Shown: in pieces, positions 8,328 to 15,465 of the stretch
Position numbering within the stretch: position 1 is the stretch's first letter
How the letters are laid out: every line of letters starts with the position of its first letter
Assembly (NCBI GenBank): GCA_951799405.1
Contig: OX637339.1
Coordinates: 15,314,001 to 15,378,000, forward strand
Direction of reading: 5' to 3'
DNA length: 64,000 nucleotides
DNA from: Agapetus fuscipes
Lineage: Eukaryota; Arthropoda; Insecta; Trichoptera; Glossosomatidae
Notes under the pieces: model-generated
Databases searched by the model: none
What the model saw: only the letters and a program-made list of their open reading frames with translations
What the model was told of the DNA's origin: nothing
Program-made: the position numbers and the translations under genes

Positions 8328-11236
8328 ACTTAAAAATTTTGTATCAAAATGTGCGTGGACTTAACACAAAAACAGGCATTTTTCTGCATAATGTTCTCGC
8401 ACAAAATAATGATATTATAGCCCTGACCGAAACATGGTTAAACGCCTCTGTACTGTCGCCTGAGCTGTTTGACGGTAGGTACACTGTGTTCAGGCGGGAC
8501 AGAGGAGCGCGCGGAGGGGGGGTGTGCATAGCAGTGCGGTACCCGCTCGTGGCGCAGAGACAACCACAACTGGAGAGCGACGGCGAAAACTTATGGATCA
8601 AGATTACCAGCAACCACGTCTCCTTTTACTGTTGTGTGGTGTATTTCGACTGCAGAGAGGCCCATCAGGCCCGAAGTGACTTTTATGATTGCCTTGATAG
8701 GAGTGGTCAAGCTCTACAGAGTAAACGTATACTTATCTTGGGAGATTTTAATCTTAATAATGAGAGCGATTCTGTCCTGCTTGACTACTCTTATTTCTTA
8801 AGTGCTAATAATTTAGAACAGTGTAATACAATCAAAAATGGCTACAACAACATGCTTGATTTAGTAATTAGTAATAAAAATATATTATGTAAAGTGGTGC
8901 GCTGCCTGGAGCCCCTAGTGAGTGAAGATCGCCATCACCCCACGCTTGCAGTCACCGCGAGGCTGAATACTACGCCTCTGGCCTGTGGACGACTGCAAGC
9001 ACATCCCAGATCCACTCCTAGCGACGATAGGCATATAAATAATATTCACAATGTGGATAATAATAATTTTAATATTAATGATACCGACTTTGACTATATA
9101 TTTAGGTGGAACAAAATAATTAATTTTAAGTACTTAAACACTGATAGATGTAAGAATATACTTAGTTTTTATGATTGGTCTGACCTATATAATTGTAAAC
9201 ATATTGATACCGCTGTAAAATACTTTTATAATGTTTTATTGAAAATATGTAATTTGTGTGCTCCATGTAAAAAATACGCTGCCAAATGTAACTCCACTTA
9301 CCCAGTATGGTTTAATAGTAGCATCATTGCTAATATCAAGTGTAAGGAACGCTTGCACAAAAATTACTTAAAAAATAAAAGTGTAAGCAATTATAAGGCT
9401 TTCTCTACAAAGAGAGCGCAAGTTAAACATAATATAAAGGAAGCACACAAATTGTATATGAGTAAGATTCAGACTGGGATAGGATGTGATTCCAAGGAAT
9501 TCTGGTCTTATATCAGATCCAGCAGGACCGGTGGTAATACAACTTTTCAGCTTTCTGATGGAGATCAGATTATATCTGATCCCAGAATAATATCGGAAAC
9601 TTTTGCTAAGTATTTCCAATCGGTCTACAGCACCCAGACCCCTCACGTAGATTTATCTGAGTCCCCCCATGGTAAGAACGAGCAATCTTCCATATCACTC
9701 AGTCCTTTTTCTTTGACTGAGGTGGAGACTTATCTGCTTGGATTAAAATCCAATAAAGCAACTGGCCCTGACAACATTCCCCCGAGAATTGTATCTTCTA
9801 TGGCTAAGCCCCTTGCTCAACCCTTATGTTTCATCTTCAACTTATCCCTGAAGACATGTACATATCCATCAGCCTGGAAGATAACAAGAGTCATGCCAGT
9901 ACATAAGTCAAATGATAAAAGTGATGTTAGAAATTATAGGCCGATTTCTATTTTATCAAGTTTCGCCAAAGTGTTTGAGTGCTTGATACACAAAAACCTT
10001 ATGTGGCAAATCAAGCCCCGAATCAACATACACCAACACGGATTTCTGCCCAAGAGATCCACAGTATCAAATCTACTCACCCTCAGTAGAAATATTGCCC
10101 TCAACTTGGATTCTCGCAGGCAAACTGATGTAATATATACAGATTTCTCCAAGGCGTTTGATCGTGTGAATCATGATGTTCTTTTGAAGAAGATGGACGA
10201 TTTTGGTTTCACAAAACCTCTCTTAGTCTTTTTCTCTTCATTTCTTAAAAACAGAAGCCAATTTGTGCAAATAAATGACCAACATTCGGCTAATTTTTTT
10301 CCAACTTCAGGAGTTCCTCAAGGCTCTAATTTAGGCCCTCTAGCCTTCATTGTGTTCATTAACGACATTGCGGACAAGATCAAAAATAGTTCTTGTCTTC
10401 TTTACGCTGATGACATGAAAATTTATACAGAAATCAAGGATTTTCAAGACTGTATTAATTTACAGATGGATTTGAACTCTCTGCTGATGTGGTCCAATAA
10501 TAATGGATTGAACTTCAACATTAGCAAGTGTTCTGTCATGTCATTCACAAGATCCGCTTGTCCCATAATCCATGAGTACAGTATTGGTGGGTCGATACTG
10601 GCTCGTGTCTTTTCATTTAGGGACCTGGGCGTAGTTTTTGATCCTGGTCTGAAGTTTACAGAACATATAACGCAGTTGACGACCAAATGCTACCAGTTAT
10701 TGGGCTTTGTGATCAGAATTAGCAATAATTTTGAGTCACCGAGAGCTATGGTGGATGTCTTCAACTGTATTGTACGTTCTAAATTAGAGTACGCTGTCGA
10801 GGTTTGGGCCCCGTATCAGCGGAAGTATGTAGATCTTTTGGAGCAAATTCAAAAAAAGTTTTTGAGGTACCTCCTCATGAGAATACATGGGAATTATCCC
10901 AAGTTTATGCACCATGAGGAATTACTTGAGAAAACCAGCTCCAGGAGTCTGGAATCTCGGCGCAACGGTTCTCTTATGGTGCTTTGTTACAAGATCATTA
11001 ACGGCTTAATTGACAGCCCCACCCTGTTAGAGAGTTTTGAGCTTTATGTGCCAGATGGCTACGGCCGGGGAAGACGGCATGAACTTTTTCATGTACCGCT
11101 GTCCCGTACCGACGTCATGGCACAACATGCCTTAACTCGGAGTGTTACTCTGATTAATTCCGCTGACATAGACATTTTTTACATTAACTTAGAATCATTC
11201 AAAGATCTAGTTAAAGAGCTCCTCCCAGCTTGTTAA
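8324..11236 (+). CDS. LINE ORF2: AP endonuclease + reverse transcriptase
   Basis: The intact 970-residue polyprotein nicks target DNA and copies element RNA by target-primed reverse transcription. Endonuclease motifs are QNVRG (8-12), TETW (35-38), GDFN (140-143), DLVIS (179-183) and the catalytic-type EDRHHP (201-206), where relatives often have SDH. RT motifs are NYRPISIL (about 536), DFSKAFD (about 607), GVPQGS (about 663) and YADD (about 694). A C-terminal thumb-like region (YAVEVWAPY, about 824) follows. No RNase H domain is seen, which fits CR1/Jockey-group elements rather than I or R1-with-RNase-H types. The start codon overlaps the ORF1 stop (ATGA), suggesting coupled termination-reinitiation. 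I see no frameshift or stop, so the protein could be functional. Clade placement (Jockey versus CR1/L2) is by feel and not by tree. Confidence 0.92.
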   Translation: MNLKILYQNVRGLNTKTGIFLHNVLAQNNDIIALTETWLNASVLSPELFDGRYTVFRRDRGARGGGVCIAVRYPLVAQRQPQLESDGENLWIKITSNHVSFYCCVVYFDCREAHQARSDFYDCLDRSGQALQSKRILILGDFNLNNESDSVLLDYSYFLSANNLEQCNTIKNGYNNMLDLVISNKNILCKVVRCLEPLVSEDRHHPTLAVTARLNTTPLACGRLQAHPRSTPSDDRHINNIHNVDNNNFNINDTDFDYIFRWNKIINFKYLNTDRCKNILSFYDWSDLYNCKHIDTAVKYFYNVLLKICNLCAPCKKYAAKCNSTYPVWFNSSIIANIKCKERLHKNYLKNKSVSNYKAFSTKRAQVKHNIKEAHKLYMSKIQTGIGCDSKEFWSYIRSSRTGGNTTFQLSDGDQIISDPRIISETFAKYFQSVYSTQTPHVDLSESPHGKNEQSSISLSPFSLTEVETYLLGLKSNKATGPDNIPPRIVSSMAKPLAQPLCFIFNLSLKTCTYPSAWKITRVMPVHKSNDKSDVRNYRPISILSSFAKVFECLIHKNLMWQIKPRINIHQHGFLPKRSTVSNLLTLSRNIALNLDSRRQTDVIYTDFSKAFDRVNHDVLLKKMDDFGFTKPLLVFFSSFLKNRSQFVQINDQHSANFFPTSGVPQGSNLGPLAFIVFINDIADKIKNSSCLLYADDMKIYTEIKDFQDCINLQMDLNSLLMWSNNNGLNFNISKCSVMSFTRSACPIIHEYSIGGSILARVFSFRDLGVVFDPGLKFTEHITQLTTKCYQLLGFVIRISNNFESPRAMVDVFNCIVRSKLEYAVEVWAPYQRKYVDLLEQIQKKFLRYLLMRIHGNYPKFMHHEELLEKTSSRSLESRRNGSLMVLCYKIINGLIDSPTLLESFELYVPDGYGRGRRHELFHVPLSRTDVMAQHALTRSVTLINSADIDIFYINLESFKDLVKELLPAC

Positions 11237-11280
11237 TGACTGTGTGAGGGTGCACTGTAATAAGGGAAACCTGTTGTGCA

Positions 11281-11281
<1 letters not shown>

Positions 11282-11341
<60 letters not shown>
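11282..11341 (+). repeat. Poly(A) tail of the LINE, about 60 A
   Basis: This is an uninterrupted A-run directly after the short 3' UTR. Its length and purity suggest little time since insertion, because such runs shrink and mutate quickly. Confidence 0.95.
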
Positions 11342-11343
<2 letters not shown>

Positions 11344-11455
11344 TCCATTTATAAACGCGAGCTTACACAATGTCTCCCAGAGGTCATGCATTTAACATTA
11401 TTCTTAAATTTTATTATATCTTATCAACTAAGATTGTAGATATAGAACAAGTTAG
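11342..11455 (+). repeat. A-tail repeat, right half after the LINE
   Basis: It continues the copy broken at 7509 (CATTT, ACGCGAGCTTACAC, CATGCATTTAACATT, ATCAACTAAGATTGTAGATA). Confidence 0.6.
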
Positions 11456-11475
11456 TTATATCTGTATTCTACAAT

Positions 11476-11720
11476 TAAAGTTGCAAAAATAAATTGACAT
11501 TTAAGGCTCATGTTTCATGCACGCCCACAAGCAGACACGTGAACGTGTGTGTCAACACGTGCTGCATGTGTACCTATTTACAAAATAAGCCAAACCTCAC
11601 ATCAACGTAAACCTTGCTACTCCTACCGCTTTTCCCTAAAGTTGGGGTGGTATTGGCAAGAGTAGGGATTTTTTGAACATAATTGAGGGTCAGCCTCATA
11701 CCAACCTATTAGTCAAGAAA
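11476..11720 (-). repeat. A-tail repeat copy, diverged subtype B
   Basis: The minus strand keeps AGGTTGGTATGAGGCTGACC, a diverged middle with TAGGAGTAGCAAGG, ATGTGAGGTTTGGC and GGCATGTGTACACATGCAGC-like parts. Subtype B differs from A in the central 60 bases. Confidence 0.65.
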
Positions 11721-11729
11721 CATTTATTA

Positions 11730-12560
11730 AAAGTTTGTAGATTTTTGTGTTTTGACATTGTGAAAATTAATTTAAAATTAATGTAAAAAAAAACACAAAG
11801 TTTTCCCTCACGAGTTGATTTATATTCTCGAACGCTTTCAATGTTATCGCATCATTATAAAGAAGACTGATTTTTTATTAAATTTTTTACATAATCAAAC
11901 ATTTTAGAAAATAGTTGGCAAATTTTTACAAATATTTCGTCGAATCCGAATATTAAAAATTAAATCGAAAATACAGAATTCGAATATTAGGCCAGACATT
12001 CAGCACATCTCTAATGAGATACTATATACGAGTATATTACATACAAAATGGGAACTTTGAGTTTTGTCCCTGGCCCGTAGAAAAGACATTGAATTCCGAA
12101 ACAATAAAATCCATGAAATGGTTATACATTATATAAATACGTAAATAGCGTTATATGCTGAAATACTTTCATGAATAACGTCTCAAGGCTTTTGAAAGGA
12201 AGAACTAAAGGCAGCTGTATCATATAATATTATAGATATTCTAAAGAATCAAGGGTAACTGCTTTGAGTTATAATATAGAAGACCAGAAGCTAGCTTACG
12301 GATATTAATACATACTTTCGAACACAGTTGTTCCCAGTCCTGTCAAAAACAACAATTTAAAAATCACGTTCTTACATTCTAAAATCCTATATTTTTTGCT
12401 TTTTCCATTATGTTTGTCAACACCCAATAATTAAACATGCCATAATACCTGGTAATGTAAGTAAGTTATAACAGTTATAAAATGTCTATTTTCGTAAAAA
12501 TAATTTCTAGTCCACAGATATCATAAGCCAATGGTACATGTTTTTATTTCTTGAATGCGA
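11730..12560. other. AT-rich DNA without recognised genes
   Basis: No long frame, SINE or LINE match was seen. Short A/T runs only. Confidence 0.55.
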
Positions 12561-12569
12561 AAGAAGTTG

Positions 12570-12660
12570 GTGCCATGGCCGAGCCGGTAATCTCGACTGC
12601 AGTGTTTGAAATAAAAACAATACCGGTTCGATTCCCGTCGGGCCCTTTGCCGATGGCTTT
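12570..12660 (+). repeat. tRNA-like sequence, SINE head or tRNA pseudogene
   Basis: GTGCCATGGCCGAGCCGG resembles a tRNA D-arm/A-box region, and ACCGGTTCGATTCCCGTCGGG contains a perfect B-box (GGTTCGATTCC). The intervening region is AT-rich and does not fold into a normal anticodon arm. No other copy was seen. Confidence 0.4.
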
Positions 12661-12739
12661 GACACTGATTCAAATTATGTCATTGGGTAGTTATTAATTG
12701 AAGCAAGAAAAAAGAGAAATATTATATTAGATATTTTAT

Positions 12740-12989
12740 GACTTAAAGGCTGATATGAGGCTGACCACCCAAACGGTAAAAAATAGTTCACTAAGCCAAA
12801 GTCACCCAACTGTTTCAGGGAAGGTCAGCAAAAGTTGCAGGGTTGATGTTCATTTGAGGTTTGGATTTCAATTTTTAGGTACCTACACATTCAGCATTTG
12901 TAAGCGCGAACTTACACGTGTCGGTTTGTGGACATGCATTTGATATGAGCTTTGAATGTTGATATATCTTTGCATCTTAGATTATAGAT
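12740..12989 (+). repeat. A-tail repeat copy
   Basis: This is a full-length-looking copy from GACTTAAAGGCTGATATGAGG to TTAGATTATAGATTG, with no RTE coding part upstream. Confidence 0.8.
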
Positions 12990-13006
12990 TGTTTAAATAT
13001 AACACT

Positions 13007-13253
13007 GACGGGGCTATTCTTAGACAATTTAGTCGTCGGTTGAGCCCACGCTTTGACAAACTAATGATGCCTCGGCTGAAAGTCTCATCACAACGGTCAT
13101 TCTTACACAGCGAATATTTGGTAATATTTGTATGAAGACTAATCAGCTGTTCACTTGCGGCCGTCTTGGATTGACAGGTCTTCATACAAATGCATCATTA
13201 GTTTGTCAAAGCATGGGCTCAACGGACGACTAAAATGTCTAAGAATAGCACCG
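13007..13253. mobile_element. Fold-back MITE-like element
   Basis: Terminal inverted repeats of about 63 bases (13007-13070 and 13191-13253) differ at only a few positions and begin ACGG(G/T)GCTATTCTTAGACA. A second inner inverted pair (ATTTGTATGAAGACT at about 13127, its complement at about 13175) makes most of the 247-base element self-complementary. It has no coding capacity. It sits directly after an A-tail repeat. No clear target duplication was seen. Confidence 0.75.
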
Positions 13254-13514
13254 TAAAAATACACGGTAATTAGTTAGATTTTATTTATTTATATTTTGCA
13301 GGAATTTGACCTAAATTCACAGACACCGAACAAAAACCACAGCTCGGGGTTTCTGTGTGTTACATTCCAACTCCCCCCAGCCAGGGAACAAACGTTTGGA
13401 ATGGGAATTAAGCCCTGGACTAAATTATAATCCGTAGGTACTAACTCACTTATTCACAGATAATTAAAACCGCACTATCTTAATCCGGGTTTTTACAGTT
13501 TAAAAATATTTCGT

Positions 13515-13680
13515 TCCTCCAGTGCTTGTTTAGCTTATCTACCATTTATTTCAAAGATGGCCTTTCAATGAAATTGTCTTAAAAATCACATTCTACACAA
13601 TCTGAGCTAAGAAAACAACGTTCATCACGATAGTTTGAATTCTAGTTTTCATAAGACATATTGGTCCAGTACACACAGTA
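13515..13680 (-). repeat. F repeat copy
   Basis: The minus strand matches 50805-51012 and the flanks of the RTE-B at 60396-61172 (GTACTGGACCAATATGTCTTA start; GCTCAGATTGTGTAGAATGTG; AGATAAGCTAAACAAGCACTGG end). About 170-200 bases, non-coding, family unknown. Confidence 0.65.
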
Positions 13681-13886
13681 ATATTGCTCATGTGAAATTA
13701 CCGCTGATGGATATGAGACAAGCAAGCACTTAGGGCAGCGGTTCCCGAATGGTGTTCCGCTGAACCCTGGGGTTCCGTAGAAGGCTCTCAGGGGTTCCGC
13801 GAAAATATTCAAGATTTCGATGTTTTCTCTAGCACCTGCAAAACTTAAGCGTCACCTAGATACTAATCATCCTCACCTCAAAGATA

Positions 13887-14040
13887 AAAACATTATAATC
13901 ATAATCATAATCATAAGGTCTTTATTGTTTTTTATCAATATGTACAAAGTATTACAATAAAAATAAATTTTAAAAATCTAATTACAATAAATACTCCCCA
14001 AAGTAAGCATAGCTTGTGTTTTGGGGAGGGTTTTTATTAT
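13887..14040 (-). repeat. LINE 3' end nested in the hAT element
   Basis: On the minus strand a CCCTCCCCAAAACACAAGC-type UTR leads to AATAAAGACCTT and ends in (ATGATT)n repeats (13887-13912 on +). A polyadenylation-like signal followed by a microsatellite tail fits a CR1/L2-like 3' UTR, but no coding sequence is attached. Confidence 0.5.
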
Positions 14041-14240
14041 TATTAGTTTTTAGTTTTTTTTAGTTTAAAAGTTACAGTTACAGGATATCGAATGGGTCCG
14101 AAATCCATTTAGGATTCATACCCAACCTTCAACATTGACTGTGTCGGAGTATAAAAATTTAATTGATATTAAAAATTCATCCACACTCAAACAACTTTTC
14201 GAATCAAAAGCTACCACGAGGCCGAGCCAATTTTGGTTTG

Positions 14241-14424
14241 GCCTGAAAAAAAGGCTATCATGGCGTTACTTCTATTTGTGTCAACTTATAGATGCGAGGC
14301 TGGGTTTTCAGCTTACGCCTACACGAAAAATAAGTTTAGGAGTAGGCTGAATGCTGCACCAGACCTCCGAATCCAATTGTCAGACATAAAACATGACTTC
14401 AATGTTATTTGTCAAAAATTATGA
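14241..14424 (+). pseudogene. hAT transposase C-terminal fragment
   Basis: The frame reads STYRCEAGFSAYAYTKNKF, then RSRLN, DLRIQLSDIKHD and a stop. This matches the conserved end of the hAT dimerisation domain in ZBED-type transposases (pattern CExxFSxxxxxKxKxRxRL). The upstream catalytic domain is deleted, so it is not functional. Confidence 0.8.
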
Positions 14425-14764
14425 AAAGATTTCATTCTTGACATTAAGTTCATCCAACTAAAGTAAATATGTTTTTGTTATAACTAAATAAATATTTTTA
14501 TCTTAAAAAGTCTTTCTTTGAAAGTCAAACTATACTTACAAGATGCGAACACCAAGCCAAAAAGCCTCAGTATGGTGTGATCTCACGTAAAAAAACAATG
14601 TTACAGTTAGTTTACTTCTTACTTGAGCTCTAGGCCCTACTAGACTCTAGGGCCTAGCTAGGGTTCCGCACAAAAACAGTGAGCCAAAAAGGGTTCCGTA
14701 GCCAAAAGAATTCGGGAACCGCTGACTTAGGGAACGAGTTGTTAACAAATTTATTTTTATTATT

Positions 14765-15018
14765 TAATTTTCGGATATTTAACGAACCGTTCGGTGAGAA
14801 CTTACATTATTCTCTACGTTTTGTCAGCGACGTAGCCGACGTCTTCAGGAGAACATCCTATCTGTACGGCGACTGAGGATGAACTGAATTTGAAAAATAC
14901 TTTGTCACAAATCACTGACTACCTTCGAACGAAGGTAGTAATTATGTTTTGGTCTGTTACACATACCACTTTCATCTTGTGTGTATTCCACATCACTAGA
15001 TTAAATATCCGAAAATTA
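14765..15018. mobile_element. Element bounded by an 18-bp perfect inverted repeat
   Basis: TAATTTTCGGATATTTAA (14765-14782) and its exact complement (15001-15018) bracket 254 bases. A degenerate hammerhead-like motif lies inside at 14817-14850. It could be a short non-autonomous transposon or a relic of a Penelope-type terminal repeat. Confidence 0.5.
14817..14850 (-). ncRNA. Degenerate hammerhead-like motif
   Basis: The minus strand has CTGAAGA, then a 6-bp helix GTCGGC/GCTGAC with a TACGTC loop (one G-T pair), then AAAA where the core needs GAAA, then CGT. The order equals the motif at 34100-34140. The G12 change predicts loss of activity. Confidence 0.4.
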
Positions 15019-15158
15019 ATATAATTGTCAAAATGTCAAACGACCGTAATTCTACCTTAAACCTAACTATTATTTTTATTATTTGGTTTAGAATGTATTT
15101 CTAAATTAGTTGTAATAATTTTCATATTTATTTTTACTTTTTTATTTGTTACTTTATT

Positions 15159-15437
15159 CCTTGACCTATAGGTTGAAAGGAGGCTTACCATCCGTAGGTA
15201 GGTAGGTACTGTAAAAAAATGTTCACTTTTCTAATGTCACCCCTGTTTCAGGGAAAGTTGGCAAGAGTTGCAGGGCTTATGTTCATTTGAGATTGGGTTT
15301 TTGTAATGTAGGTCCACATGCGGCATGTGTTAGCGCGAAAATATACATGTCTGCTTGTGGGAATGAATTTAATACAAATCTTAAATGATATATATCCTTG
15401 CAGCTTAGATTAGATAAAATTAGATTAGATTAGATAA
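15159..15437 (+). repeat. A-tail repeat with AGATT-type microsatellite end
   Basis: This copy runs from CCTTGACCTATAGG to a tail of TTAGATTAGATTAGATAAG. It lies tail-to-tail with the RTE-A 3' end that starts at 15466, with under 30 bases between. Confidence 0.8.
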
Positions 15438-15465
15438 GTACGTGTCTGTTTGTGGGCAGGCATGT

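Larger units (their letters stand above)
7510..11341 (+). mobile_element. Jockey/CR1-group non-LTR retrotransposon, near full length
   Basis: This is a 3.8-kb LINE containing ORF1 (7512-8327), ORF2 (8324-11236), a 45-base 3' UTR and about 60 A (11282-11341). It lies inside an A-tail repeat, which marks both ends. There are only two bases between the left junction and the ORF1 ATG and no 5' UTR is visible. ORF1 also lacks the N-terminal zinc-binding region usual in related elements, so the copy is probably 5'-truncated within ORF1. The open ORF2 and long uninterrupted A-run point to a recent insertion. Related 3' fragments lie at 35845-36075 and 39341-39433. Confidence 0.88.
13736..14724 (+). 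mobile_element. hAT DNA transposon relic, with perfect TIR and 8-bp TSD
   Basis: The 15-bp ends CAGCGGTTCCCGAAT and ATTCGGGAACCGCTG are exact complements. They are flanked on both sides by ACTTAGGG (13728-13735 and 14725-14732), an 8-bp target duplication diagnostic of hAT. Only the end of a transposase frame remains (14241-14424), and a LINE 3' end appears nested at about 13887-14040. At 989 bp it is an internally deleted, non-autonomous copy. The GGGGTTCCGTAGAAGG-type subterminal sequence is typical of animal hAT elements with ZBED-like transposases. Confidence 0.93.
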
